Shown here: piece by piece, positions 17,015-25,101 of the stretch
Numbering within the stretch: position 1 is the first letter of the stretch
Layout: every line of letters starts with the position of its first letter
Assembly (NCBI RefSeq): GCF_014649035.1
Contig: NZ_BMSG01000005.1
Location: 186,001 to 250,000 of the forward strand
DNA length: 64,000 nucleotides
Direction: 5' to 3'
DNA from: Streptomyces sindenensis
GTDB taxonomy: Bacteria; Actinomycetota; Actinomycetes; Streptomycetales; Streptomycetaceae
The notes under the pieces: generated by a model
Databases searched by the model: none
What the model was told of the DNA's origin: nothing
Seen by the model: the letters and a program-made list of their open reading frames with translations, nothing else
Program-made: the position numbers and the translations under genes

Positions 17015-17422
17015 TCAGCTCTCGTCCGGCGCCAGCGTCAGCGAGATCGAGTTGATGCAGTAACGCTGGTCCGTCGGGGTGGGGTAGCCCTCGCCCTCGA
17101 AGACGTGGCCCAGGTGCGAGCCGCAGCGGGCGCAGCGCACCTCGGTGCGGACCATGCCGTGGCTGCGGTCCTCGATCAGCTCGACCGCGTCGGTGTCCTT
17201 CGGATCGTAGAAGGACGGCCAGCCGCAGTGCGACTCGAACTTGGTGTCGGAGCGGAACAGCTCCGCCCCGCAGGCCCGGCAGGAGTAGACGCCCGCCGTC
17301 CTGGTGTCGGTGTACTCACCCCGGAAGGCGGGCTCGGTGCCGGCCTGGCGCAGCACCGCGTACTCGGCGGGGGTCAGCTCTTCCCGCCACTGCTCGTCCG
17401 GCTTCTCGACGTCGTACGGCAC
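17015..17422 (-). CDS. msrB: Peptide-methionine (R)-S-oxide reductase MsrB
   Basis: 135-aa MsrB, full length for the family. It reduces methionine-R-sulfoxide in oxidised proteins. Structural zinc is held by C48/C51 (CRAC) and C97/C100 (CARC). CGWPSF at 66-71 is the conserved active-site loop, and the catalytic cysteine is C122 in RYCINS. No signal peptide, so it is cytosolic. It is encoded downstream of murC on the same strand with a 52-bp gap and is probably co-transcribed or independently expressed from a short promoter region. Confidence 0.97.
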   Translation of the reverse strand: MPYDVEKPDEQWREELTPAEYAVLRQAGTEPAFRGEYTDTRTAGVYSCRACGAELFRSDTKFESHCGWPSFYDPKDTDAVELIEDRSHGMVRTEVRCARCGSHLGHVFEGEGYPTPTDQRYCINSISLTLAPDES

Positions 17423-17474
17423 GGCTCGCTCCTCAGCTCGGCAATGTCATCGGCTCGCTCGGTGACCGGATCGG

Positions 17475-18875
17475 CTACCGGGCGCTCGACAGGTGGTCCA
17501 GGATGCGCGGGCCGAGGTCGGTGACGTCGCCCGCTCCCATGGTGAGAACGAGATCGCCGGGCTTCGCCATTCCCGCGATGGCGGCGGGTACGTCGGCCTG
17601 GTCGTGGACGGCGGTGACCTCGGCGCCGGCCGCCTTCGCCGCGTCGATGATCAGGGCGCTGGTGATACCGGGGATCGGGTCCTCGCGGGCCGGGTAGACG
17701 TCCAGGACCACGGAGGCGTCGGCCAGGGCGAGGGCCTGGCCCATCTCGGTGCCCAGCTCCTGCGTGCGGGAGAACAGATGCGGCTGGAAGACGACCAGGA
17801 TGCGGGAGTCGGCGGCCGCGCCGCGCATGGCCTCCAGGTCGGCGGTCATCTCGGTCGGGTGGTGCGCGTACGAGTCGATGACCTGCACGCCCGCCGCCTC
17901 GCCCTTGAGCTGGAGGCGGCGCTTGACCCCGGTGTAGCTGCCGAGGGCGGAGGCCAGGTTGTGCGCCGGGATGCCGAGGGCGACCCCGGCGGCGAGCGCG
18001 GCGACCGCGTTGTGGGCGTAGTGCGCGCCGGGGACCGAGACCGTGAAGGTGAGGAACTTCCCGTTGAGCAGGACGGTGACCTCGCTGGTCAGGCCGCGCG
18101 GGGTGACCTTGTGGACGCGTACGTCGGCGTCCTCGGCGGAGCCGTAGGTGACGACCTTGAGGTCGGAGAGGTCGCGGACCCGGCGGGTCAGCTCGACCGC
18201 GCCGGGCTGGTCGGCGGAGACGACGAGGGTGCCGCCGGGGACGACCTTGCCGACGAAGGTCTCGAAGGAGTCGTAGATCTCGTCCATCGAGGCGTAGTTC
18301 GCGTGGTGGTCCAGCTCGACGTTGAGGACGATCGCGACCTCGGGGTCGTACTTCTGGAAGCTGCGGTCGCTCTCGTCCGCCTCCGCGACGAAGATGTCCC
18401 CCTCGCCGTGCGTGGCGTTGGTGCCCGGGCCCTCCAGGTCGCCGCCGATGGCGTACGAGGGGGCCAGGCCCAGCGAGGAGAGGGCGACGGCCAGCATGGA
18501 GGTCGTGGTGGTCTTGCCGTGGGTGCCGGCCACCGCGATGGCCCGCAGTCCGTTCATCAGGGAGGCCAGGGCGTCCGAGCGGTGGACGACGGGGACGGCC
18601 AGCTCGTTCGCCCGGAGCAGCTCCGGGTTGTCGGCGCGGATGGCGCTGGAGACGACCACGCAGGACGCGTCGTCGGCCAGGTGGCCGGCCGCGTGCCCGA
18701 TGTGCACGGTCGCCCCCAGCGCTCGCAGGGACTCGGCGGTGGCGGACTCCTTGGCGTCGCTGCCCGCCACCTTCGCTCCGCGCTGGGCGAGGATCTTCGC
18801 GATGCCCGACATTCCGGCGCCGCCGATGCCGATGAAGTGCGGTCGTTCCATGGCGGCGGGAATGCCGGGTGCCAT
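17475..18875 (-). CDS. murC: UDP-N-acetylmuramate--L-alanine ligase MurC
   Basis: 466-aa Mur ligase that adds L-Ala to UDP-MurNAc in peptidoglycan precursor synthesis. The N-terminal Rossmann motif HFIGIGGAGMSG is followed by the ATP P-loop AGTHGKTTTT at about 116-125, then AEADESDRSF and NVELDHHANY of the central domain, and SYAHHPTEM of the C-terminal domain. I start at the ATG at 18875, with GCAGGAG upstream, rather than 51 bases further out. The gene sits outside a dcw cluster, as is normal in Streptomyces. Confidence 0.97.
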   Translation of the reverse strand: MAPGIPAAMERPHFIGIGGAGMSGIAKILAQRGAKVAGSDAKESATAESLRALGATVHIGHAAGHLADDASCVVVSSAIRADNPELLRANELAVPVVHRSDALASLMNGLRAIAVAGTHGKTTTTSMLAVALSSLGLAPSYAIGGDLEGPGTNATHGEGDIFVAEADESDRSFQKYDPEVAIVLNVELDHHANYASMDEIYDSFETFVGKVVPGGTLVVSADQPGAVELTRRVRDLSDLKVVTYGSAEDADVRVHKVTPRGLTSEVTVLLNGKFLTFTVSVPGAHYAHNAVAALAAGVALGIPAHNLASALGSYTGVKRRLQLKGEAAGVQVIDSYAHHPTEMTADLEAMRGAAADSRILVVFQPHLFSRTQELGTEMGQALALADASVVLDVYPAREDPIPGITSALIIDAAKAAGAEVTAVHDQADVPAAIAGMAKPGDLVLTMGAGDVTDLGPRILDHLSSAR

Positions 18876-18947
18876 CTGTACTCCTGCGGTCGTGGTTCGG
18901 GTTCCGATGAGGCGGCCGAGGGCCAACCCGGACCGCGCGGCTTCAGC

Positions 18948-19418
18948 CTATTCGCTGTGCGCGAAGAGCTTGAGCACCGGGACGCCCACCTTGTGGCGGG
19001 CCCGGGAGGCCCAGTCGCGGTGGAAGAACTCCTCCACGTAGTGCGGGGCCGTCAGGACGATGACCTCGTCGGCGCCCGCGTCGTCGACGACGGTCTTCAG
19101 CTTGTCCAGGGGGTGGTCCTCGACCACCTGTCCGACGGCTTCGGCGCCTGCCTGGCGCAGGGCCCGTAGGGAGTACTCCAGGCCGATCTCGGCGGGTTCG
19201 CGGGCCTCGCTGCCCTCCGGCTCCTCGCCCTCGCGCACCGCTTCCTTCAGCTCCCCCATCGCCACGTCGTCGATCGCGCGCAGCAGAACATCGGCCTGGT
19301 CACCGCGCGGCTGCAACAGAACGACGAACGAGATCCGCTCCTCGCCGTGGAGCGTGGTGACGAAGTCCACGTCCTCGGCCGTGAGCGGCTTCTCGATCAT
19401 CAAAACGCTTGTGAACAC
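18948..19418 (-). CDS. Conserved actinobacterial protein upstream of murC
   Basis: 156-aa protein from the GTG at 19418, which has GGAAGGG seven bases upstream. It reads FTSVLMIEKPLTAEDVDFVT at the start and KVGVPVLKLFAHSE at the end, with alternating hydrophobic strands (ISFVVLLQPRG, ADEVIVLTAPHYVEEFFH) like a Rossmann or universal-stress fold. A Glu-rich helix occupies the centre. Homologues beside murC are usually listed as hypothetical or, doubtfully, as indole-3-glycerol phosphate synthase; the sequence shows none of that enzyme's motifs. It is transcribed towards murC across a 72-bp gap. Confidence 0.8.
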   Translation of the reverse strand: MFTSVLMIEKPLTAEDVDFVTTLHGEERISFVVLLQPRGDQADVLLRAIDDVAMGELKEAVREGEEPEGSEAREPAEIGLEYSLRALRQAGAEAVGQVVEDHPLDKLKTVVDDAGADEVIVLTAPHYVEEFFHRDWASRARHKVGVPVLKLFAHSE

Positions 19419-19543
19419 GACAGGCGCCCTTCCGCTTCTTCGTCTCGTCGACTGCCGGATCGACCGTCGACGGTCGTTTGCTGAAACCATCCTTCCCCGT
19501 GCTTCCACGGGGTTGCAGGGGTAAGTGTGCCCAGCCGAAGCTA

Positions 19544-19564
19544 AGCGGAACGGTAAATTCCGCT
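19544..19564. terminator. Small hairpin after the RibD-like gene
   Basis: AGCGGAA (19544-19550) pairs with TTCCGCT (19558-19564) around a 7-base AT-rich loop and overlaps the stop codon of the leftward reductase gene. The stem is short, so this is a possible weak terminator or simply a promoter-region repeat for the next gene. Confidence 0.35.
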
Positions 19565-20351
19565 AACTGTCAGTCCGACGGTACCGAGAGAAAAGAAAAC
19601 CGGCCTCTTCCAGCAGCGATGCCAGGAAAAAACGTTCCGGCACGGCGACCCCGGGACCCCCTGCGATGCGCTGAGCGTGACCCGCAGTGAGCATCGGGGA
19701 GAGCGTCAGGCAGAGCTCGTCCAGCACGCCGGCCGCCACGAACTGGCCGAGCAGCCGGGGTCCGCCCTCGGTGAGCTGGCGGCGCAGCCCCCGGGCGGCC
19801 AGCTCGCGCACCACCCGGGCCGGGTCCACCCGGGCCCCGTCGCCCGCGATCACCACCTCGGCGCCCGCCTTCCGGGCCGCCTCGATCCGGTCGGCGGGGG
19901 CCCCGGCGCCGGTCACCACCAGGGTCGGGACGAGCGGCTCGGTGAACAGCGGCAGCGAGAAGTCCAGGTCCAGGGAACCGGTCACCACCGCGACGGCGGG
20001 CGCGGGGCCCTGCCCGGCGGCGGCCCGGCGCTCGGCGAACGCCTCCCGGGCGCGGGCCGGACGGTACCCCTCCTGCCGTACGGTCTCGGCCCCGGCGATC
20101 ACCACATCGGCCAGGCCCCGCAGGGTCCCGAAGATCCGCATGTCGGCGGCGCAGGAGATGGGCTGCGAACGGCCGTCGTGCTGCGCGGCCCCGTCGAGGG
20201 TGGAGACCATGTTGGCGCGCAGCCAGGAGGTGCCGTCGGGGAGGCCGGCGGGGTAGGCGTAGGCCTCCGCCAGCTCGTCGAGGCTCCACTCGCGGTCGGG
20301 GGCGGCGGCGGCCGTCGTTGTCAGGTCCGTCACAGGGAACAGGCTTCGCAT
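19563..20351 (-). CDS. Pyrimidine reductase family protein (RibD C-terminal domain)
   Basis: 262-aa stand-alone RibD_C/dihydrofolate-reductase-like protein. Motifs: SWLRANMVSTLDGAAQHDGR at the substrate-binding start, RGLADVVIAGAETVRQEGY, and GLRRQLTEGGPRLLGQFVAA of the NADPH site. Riboflavin-pathway enzymes of this fold reduce the ribosylamino-pyrimidinone, but there is no deaminase domain and no rib gene nearby, so the substrate is uncertain. The ATG at 20351 is divergent from zapE, only 37 bp away, implying overlapping promoters. Confidence 0.88.
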   Translation of the reverse strand: MRSLFPVTDLTTTAAAAPDREWSLDELAEAYAYPAGLPDGTSWLRANMVSTLDGAAQHDGRSQPISCAADMRIFGTLRGLADVVIAGAETVRQEGYRPARAREAFAERRAAAGQGPAPAVAVVTGSLDLDFSLPLFTEPLVPTLVVTGAGAPADRIEAARKAGAEVVIAGDGARVDPARVVRELAARGLRRQLTEGGPRLLGQFVAAGVLDELCLTLSPMLTAGHAQRIAGGPGVAVPERFFLASLLEEAGFLFSRYRRTDS

Positions 20352-20388
20352 GGGTTGCAGTCTGGCACGGGCCTTAGGGTGGAGAGTT

Positions 20389-21483
20389 GTGTCGTCATCC
20401 ACCGCGTTTCCGGGGCAGAGCCCCCTTGCCGAAACGGCCCCGCTGTCCCTGTGCGCCCGCGAGCCGCACGTCCCCGCCGACCGTCTGGTCGCCGAGATGG
20501 TGCCCCCGCCGCGCTTCGATTCGGTGCGCTTCGACACGTACGTACCCGACCCGAACCAGCCCAGTCAGAGCGAGGCCGTCACGGTCCTGGCGGGGTTCGC
20601 CGCCGGGCTCGGCGGGGCGCACGCGACGGGTTCCGGCCGCCGCAAGTGGTTCGGGAGCAGGAAGCCGGCCGCGCCGACCGGGCCGCGCGGGGTGTATCTC
20701 GACGGCGGCTACGGCGTCGGCAAGACCCACCTGCTGGCCTCCCTCTGGCACGCAACGCCCGCCGAGCCGTCGCTGAAGGCGTTCGGGACGTTCGTGGAGC
20801 TGACCAACCTCGTGGGCGCGCTGGGCTTCCAGCAGACCGTGCGGACGCTCAGCGGTCACCGGCTCCTGTGCATCGACGAATTCGAGCTGGACGACCCGGG
20901 CGACACCGTGCTGGTGTCCTCGCTGCTCAGCCGGCTCGTGGAGTCGGGGGTGGCGCTGGCCGCGACCTCGAACACGCTGCCGGGCAAGCTCGGCCAGGGC
21001 CGGTTCGCCGCGGCCGACTTCCTGCGGGAGATCCAGGGCCTGTCCGCGCACTTCCGCCCCCTGCGCATCGACGGCGAGGACTACCGCCACCGCGGGCTGC
21101 CCGAGGCCCCGCCGCCGTACGACGACGAGCAGGTGACCCGGGCCGCGTACGCCACGCCGGGCGCGTCGCTGGACGACTTCCCGGGGCTGCTGGACCACCT
21201 GGCGAAGGTGCACCCGAGCCGGTACGGCGCGCTCACCGACGAGCTGGGCGCGGTCTGCCTGACCGGGGTGACTCCGGTGCCCGACCAGTCCACCGCGTTG
21301 CGCCTGGTGGTGCTGGCCGACCGGCTGTACGACCGGGAGGTTCCGGTGCTCGCCTCCGGGCTGCCGTTCGACAAGCTGTTCAGCGACGAGATGCTGAACG
21401 GCGGGTACCGGAAGAAGTACTTCCGGGCGATCTCCCGGCTGACGGCACTGGCGCGTGACGCGAAGGGTCTGGTGGCGCAGTAG
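20389..21483 (+). CDS. zapE: AFG1/ZapE-like cell-division ATPase
   Basis: 364-aa AAA-type ATPase beginning at a GTG with GGAGAG upstream. Walker A is GGYGVGKTHLL (K112) and Walker B is HRLLCIDEFELDDPGD; a sensor-like AATSNTLPGKLGQGRF follows. The C-terminal part contains LPFDKLFSDEMLNGGYRKKY. The family interacts with FtsZ in proteobacteria and with membrane proteases in mitochondria. Its role in Streptomyces is not established. It is followed by the OsmC gene about 100 bp downstream. Confidence 0.92.
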   Translation: MSSSTAFPGQSPLAETAPLSLCAREPHVPADRLVAEMVPPPRFDSVRFDTYVPDPNQPSQSEAVTVLAGFAAGLGGAHATGSGRRKWFGSRKPAAPTGPRGVYLDGGYGVGKTHLLASLWHATPAEPSLKAFGTFVELTNLVGALGFQQTVRTLSGHRLLCIDEFELDDPGDTVLVSSLLSRLVESGVALAATSNTLPGKLGQGRFAAADFLREIQGLSAHFRPLRIDGEDYRHRGLPEAPPPYDDEQVTRAAYATPGASLDDFPGLLDHLAKVHPSRYGALTDELGAVCLTGVTPVPDQSTALRLVVLADRLYDREVPVLASGLPFDKLFSDEMLNGGYRKKYFRAISRLTALARDAKGLVAQ

Positions 21484-21587
21484 GTTCGGGGGCGTAACGC
21501 GATAGGGCGCGGCGCACAACGGCGTGTGCCTTGCCCGCATATCCCGTTGTCCCGTACAACCGCGCACACCGTTCGAAGGGATCCAGC

Positions 21588-22013
21588 ATGGCTACCACGC
21601 GTCAGGCGCACACGGTCTGGGAAGGCAACCTGATCGAGGGCAAGGGGGTCGTCACCTTCGACTCCTCCGGCATCGGCGAGTACGACGTCTCCTGGCCGTC
21701 CCGCTCCGAGGCGGCGAACGGCAAGACCAGCCCGGAGGAGCTGATCGCCGCCGCGCACTCCAGCTGCTTCTCGATGGCGCTCTCGCACGGTCTCGCCGGG
21801 GCCGGTACCCCGCCCACCAAGCTGGAGACGAAGGCGGACGTCACCTTCCAGCCCGGCACCGGCATCACCGGCATCCACCTCACGGTCGAGGGCACGGTCC
21901 CCGGTCTCGACGAGGCGGCCTTCGTGAAGGCGGCCGAGGACGCCAAGGCGAACTGCCCGGTCAGCCAGGCGCTGACGGGCACGACGATCACGCTGTCGGC
22001 CAAGCTGGCCTGA
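21588..22013 (+). CDS. OsmC/Ohr-family peroxiredoxin
   Basis: 141-aa protein that should reduce organic hydroperoxides with a redox cysteine pair. The pair is visible as AHSSCFSMALSHGL and NCPVSQAL, the hallmark of OsmC. The N-terminal strand region includes HTVWEGNLIEGKGVVTFDS. The ATG at 21588 has GAAGGG upstream. OsmC is typically stress-induced, but no specific operator is evident. A hairpin at 22129-22161 follows the gene. Confidence 0.95.
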   Translation: MATTRQAHTVWEGNLIEGKGVVTFDSSGIGEYDVSWPSRSEAANGKTSPEELIAAAHSSCFSMALSHGLAGAGTPPTKLETKADVTFQPGTGITGIHLTVEGTVPGLDEAAFVKAAEDAKANCPVSQALTGTTITLSAKLA

Positions 22014-22128
22014 CCGGCCGTCACCGCCGACGCGGCCCACCGGTCCCGTCGGCCCGGCCACCGGCTTCGTCGGTCCGGCCTTCCACGGACGGCCCTTCCC
22101 GCTGTGGGCCGTCCCAGCAGCAACACGG

Positions 22129-22161
22129 AGGCGCGGGGGCACGCATGGTTCCCCCGCGCCT
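22129..22161. terminator. Hairpin terminator downstream of the OsmC gene
   Basis: AGGCGCGGGGG (22129-22139) pairs with CCCCCGCGCCT (22151-22161), an 11-bp perfect stem with an 11-base loop, followed by TTTG. It lies between the OsmC and DUF839 genes. Confidence 0.75.
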
Positions 22162-22219
22162 TTGTGCGTGCTACACACGTGCGGGTCACTTCACCTGTCC
22201 GCCAACAGGGAGTCACCTC

Positions 22220-23593
22220 ATGTCAACCGCACCCCGCACCACCGCAAGCCGACGTCAGGTCCTGGCCGGAGGCGGCGCCGCCGCCGCGATCGCCTTCACG
22301 GGGGCCTTCTCCGAACTCTTCGCGGGCACGGCAGCCGCGCGCGGCCACCACGGTTACGGCCCCCTCGTCCCCGATCCAAACGGTCTGCTCGACCTGCCGA
22401 AGGGGTTCCGCTACCGGGTGCTCTCCCGGGAGGGCGAGCCGCTGCGCTCCGGCGAGGGCCCGGTGCCGAGCAACCACGACGGCATGGCGGCCCTCCAGGG
22501 CCGCAACGGCCGGATCCACCTCGTGCGCAATCACGAGAACCGGCACACGGCCAGGATCGGCGTGCCGACCGTCGAGGGGCTGACGTACGACCCGGCGGCC
22601 AAGGGCGGCTGTACGTCGCTGGAGCTGGACGGCCGCAACAAGGTGCTCGGCGAGCGGGTCGCCATCGCGGGTACGGCGGTCAACTGCGCGGGCGGGCCCA
22701 CCCCCTGGCGTACCTGGCTGACCTGCGAGGAGAACGAGGACAAGGCCGGGACCAACGGGTACACCAAGGACCACGGCTTCATCTTCGAGGTGGACGGCGC
22801 CGATCCGCACCGCACCGGGGCCGTCCCACTGACCGCGATGGGCCGCTTCCAGCACGAGGCGATCGCCGTCGACCCGAAGTCCGGGATCGTGTACGAGACG
22901 GAGGACGCTTTCGACGAGCCGTTCGGGCTCTTCTACCGCTTCCTCCCCGAGAAGCCGCTCGGCGGCACCGGTTCGCTCCGGGCGGGCGGGGAACTGGAGG
23001 CGATGCGGGTGCCGGGCGTGCCGGACCTCTCCGCCGTCCGGGAGACGGGAACCAGCTTCGACCGGATCGAATGGGTCCCCGTACCGGACCCGCTGGCGAA
23101 GGAGACCCCGATCCGGCTCCAGGACTTCGGGCCCAGGGGCATCACCCACGCCCAGAAGCTGGAAGGCTGCTACTGGGGCGGCTCGTCGGTCTACTTCGTC
23201 TCCAGCTTCGCCCGCCGCGACGAGGGCTCGGCGGGCGATCACTACGGGCAGGTGTGGCGCTACGAGCCGAAGAAGCGCCGGCTGACCCTGGTGGTGATCT
23301 TCGGCCCGGACACCGACATCCAGCTGCCCGGCGAGTCCCCCGACAACATCTGCCTGGCCGCCGACGGCGGACTGATGGTCTGCGAGGACGGGGGCGGCGC
23401 TCAGCACGTGCTCGGGGTGACCCGGCGCGGCGAGGTGTACGCGATGGCGCGCGGACGCCAGAACATCGGGTCGCCCGAGGAGCCGGAGTGGGGTGAGTTC
23501 GCGGGGGTCACGTTCTCCCCGGACGGCTCGACGATGTACGTGAACTGCTACACGCCGGGGACGACGTTCGCGGTGACGGGGCCGTGGTGCTGA
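22220..23593 (+). CDS. DUF839/PhoX-like secreted phosphatase
   Basis: 457-aa protein with a twin-arginine leader (SRRQVLAGGG and a hydrophobic stretch ending AAAR), so it is exported folded by Tat. The beta-propeller shows the DUF839/PhoX signature regions PVPSNHDGMAAL, HLVRNHENRHT, TWLTCEENED, FQHEAIAVDPKSG and YETEDAFDEP, and SPDNICLAADGG near the end. PhoX enzymes are Ca/Fe-dependent alkaline phosphatases, and the acidic residues in CEENED and ETED fit metal binding. Whether this paralogue has phosphatase activity is not proven by sequence. The start has AGGGAG upstream. Confidence 0.88.
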   Translation: MSTAPRTTASRRQVLAGGGAAAAIAFTGAFSELFAGTAAARGHHGYGPLVPDPNGLLDLPKGFRYRVLSREGEPLRSGEGPVPSNHDGMAALQGRNGRIHLVRNHENRHTARIGVPTVEGLTYDPAAKGGCTSLELDGRNKVLGERVAIAGTAVNCAGGPTPWRTWLTCEENEDKAGTNGYTKDHGFIFEVDGADPHRTGAVPLTAMGRFQHEAIAVDPKSGIVYETEDAFDEPFGLFYRFLPEKPLGGTGSLRAGGELEAMRVPGVPDLSAVRETGTSFDRIEWVPVPDPLAKETPIRLQDFGPRGITHAQKLEGCYWGGSSVYFVSSFARRDEGSAGDHYGQVWRYEPKKRRLTLVVIFGPDTDIQLPGESPDNICLAADGGLMVCEDGGGAQHVLGVTRRGEVYAMARGRQNIGSPEEPEWGEFAGVTFSPDGSTMYVNCYTPGTTFAVTGPWC

Positions 23594-23639
23594 GGTAGCC
23601 ACTCCCCTGGCTCCCGCCTCCGGAGCGCCGTCGGCCGAT

Positions 23640-23659
23640 ATATCCATATTGTCGGATAT
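23640..23659. promoter_or_regulatory. AT-rich inverted repeat upstream of the deacetylase gene
   Basis: ATATCC (23640-23645) and GGATAT (23654-23659) form a 6-bp inverted repeat around 8 bases, in the only AT-rich spot of this region and 10 bp before the start codon. It could be a core promoter or operator; position favours a role in expressing the following gene. Confidence 0.4.
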
Positions 23660-23668
23660 TTTCCGTGA

Positions 23669-24601
23669 GTGATCACTGCTGCACGGAAGACGCGGAAGAT
23701 TCGGCAGACACGGCAGACACGGAGGGCGGCGGTTCTGGCGGTCGCGGGGGCGCTGACCGGCGCCGCCCTGACCGGGTGCGGGGGCGGTCAGCCCGCCCCC
23801 GCACCCCCGCCCGCCTCACCCTCCGCCTCGGTATCCCCGCCCCCCGAGAAGCCGCCGACGATGGCCCCCGGCCCGGCGGGCCGCACCCCGGTCTTCGAGC
23901 GGAGGACGACGGACGGGGGCGGGGGCGGCGGCATGGACGGCGGCTCGGGCGGCGGCTCGGCGGAGAAGGTCGTGGCGCTCACCTTCGACGCCGACATGAC
24001 GGCTGATCAGGGCCCCCGGGCCGCCTCGGGCGAGCGGTTCGACAATCCGGAGCTGGTCGCGTCGCTGCGCCGGCTGAAGGTGCCCTCCACGGTCTTCATG
24101 ACCGGCCGCTGGGCCGAGGAGTACCCGGCCCAGGCGAAGGCGATCGGCGCGGACCCCCTGTTCGAGGTCGCCAACCACTCGTACAGCCACCATGCGTTCA
24201 GCTCCCCCTGCTACGGGCTGCCGGTGGTCGAGAAGAACGCGATGACCCGAGACGTCGAACGCGCCTTCACCGCGTTCCGGAAGGCGGGCGTGCGGAACGT
24301 GGTGCCGTACTTCCGCTTCCCCGGCGGCTGTTACGACGACACGGCCCTGCGCGCCCTGGCCCCGGCGAACGTGACGGCCGTCCAGTGGGACGTGGTCAGC
24401 GGCGACGCCTTCGCCACGGACGCGGGCGCGGTCGCCGAGCAGGTGCTGGACGGGGTCCGGCCGGGCTCGCTGGTGGTGATGCACTGCACCCGCAGCGCGG
24501 CCCCGGCCACCGAGGCGGCGGTACGCCGGATCGTGCCGGAGCTGCGCGAGCGCGGCTACCGGTTCGTGAAGGTGTCGGAGCTGATGGAGGACAGTGCGTG
24601 A
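23669..24601 (+). CDS. Lipoprotein polysaccharide deacetylase (CE4/NodB)
   Basis: 310-aa protein starting at a GTG at 23669; another GTG four bases earlier is out of frame. A basic N-terminus leads to a hydrophobic helix and a lipobox-like LTGC, then a long Pro/Ala and Gly-rich linker. The NodB domain starts at VVALTFDADMTADQ (motif 1, with TFDAD in place of TFDDG), continues with NHSYSHHAF (metal-binding His pair, motif 2) and YFRFPGGCYDD (motif 3), and ends with SLVVMHCT. It is expected to de-N-acetylate peptidoglycan or a surface polysaccharide. The 178-bp repeat element lies immediately after its stop. Confidence 0.9.
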   Translation: MITAARKTRKIRQTRQTRRAAVLAVAGALTGAALTGCGGGQPAPAPPPASPSASVSPPPEKPPTMAPGPAGRTPVFERRTTDGGGGGGMDGGSGGGSAEKVVALTFDADMTADQGPRAASGERFDNPELVASLRRLKVPSTVFMTGRWAEEYPAQAKAIGADPLFEVANHSYSHHAFSSPCYGLPVVEKNAMTRDVERAFTAFRKAGVRNVVPYFRFPGGCYDDTALRALAPANVTAVQWDVVSGDAFATDAGAVAEQVLDGVRPGSLVVMHCTRSAAPATEAAVRRIVPELRERGYRFVKVSELMEDSA

Positions 24602-24620
24602 ATTCGGGCCACGAACCGGC

Positions 24621-24798
24621 CTAGGTTCTGTCGTCAGACTGCCGTCGTCGCCCGGAGGGCGGCCGCGCGGCGTCCGGTGCGTGCGATCGCAAGGCGCCTG
24701 AATGGTCTTGTAGCGGAGCTACCAGGGCATTTGGGCAAAGCCGCGAGCGCGCGTGCCGGACGTCGCGCGGCAGACGGCAGTGTGACGACAGGTCCTAG
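24621..24798. mobile_element. 178-bp inverted-repeat (MITE-like) element bounded by CTAG
   Basis: The ends CTAGGTTCTGTCGTCAGACT (24621 onward) and, on the opposite strand, CTAGGACCTGTCGTCACACT (from 24798) match over about 27 bp with three differences. Similarity continues inward (GCGCGGCGTCCGG against GCGCGACGTCCGG), so nearly the whole element can fold back on itself, with a small GTAGC-GGA-GCTAC hairpin in the middle. It has no coding capacity. CTAG at both ends looks like a target site; several IS5-family groups prefer CTAG. The right CTAG contains the TAG stop codon of the small minus-strand gene next to it. A solitary end occurs at 63371-63396. Confidence 0.75.
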
Positions 24799-25004
24799 CC
24801 GCCACAGGCCGTACGGCCCGCCTCCTGCCAGGCGCAGACCGGGCAGAGCGTGGCGCCCTTCGTCGACTCCGGGTACTCGGTCGGCTCGCGGCACAGCACG
24901 CATTCGGCGTACGGAGGGCATGCGGCGGTTCCGGCGGGCGGTTCGGGTGCGGTCTGCCCCGGGGTCTCGCAGTACGTGTCGTCCACGTCCACGAGCCTAC
25001 TCAC
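24795..25004 (-). CDS. Small cysteine-rich protein, zinc-ribbon-like
   Basis: 69-aa protein from a GTG at 25004. The second half contains AECVLCREP and ATLCPVCAWQE, two CxxC knuckles as in zinc ribbons, and a third cysteine pair is suggested by YCETP and AACPP. The stop TAG is formed inside the CTAG at the border of the adjacent inverted-repeat element. There is no strong ribosome-binding site, and GTG codons slightly downstream are alternative starts. Function unknown. Confidence 0.65.
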   Translation of the reverse strand: MSRLVDVDDTYCETPGQTAPEPPAGTAACPPYAECVLCREPTEYPESTKGATLCPVCAWQEAGRTACGG

Positions 25005-25101
25005 CCGCGCCGGGCGGCGAGCCGGCAGACGAGGTCGACCCCGCGCAGCACCCAGCGGTCGGCGGGGCTGCAGCGGTGTCCCACGCCCTGCAGGTCCAGG
25101 A

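Noticed and set aside
22185..22215. Possible PHO box before the DUF839/PhoX-like gene
   Set aside because: CTTCACCTG resembles one half of a PHO box, but the required 11-bp direct repeat is not convincing.
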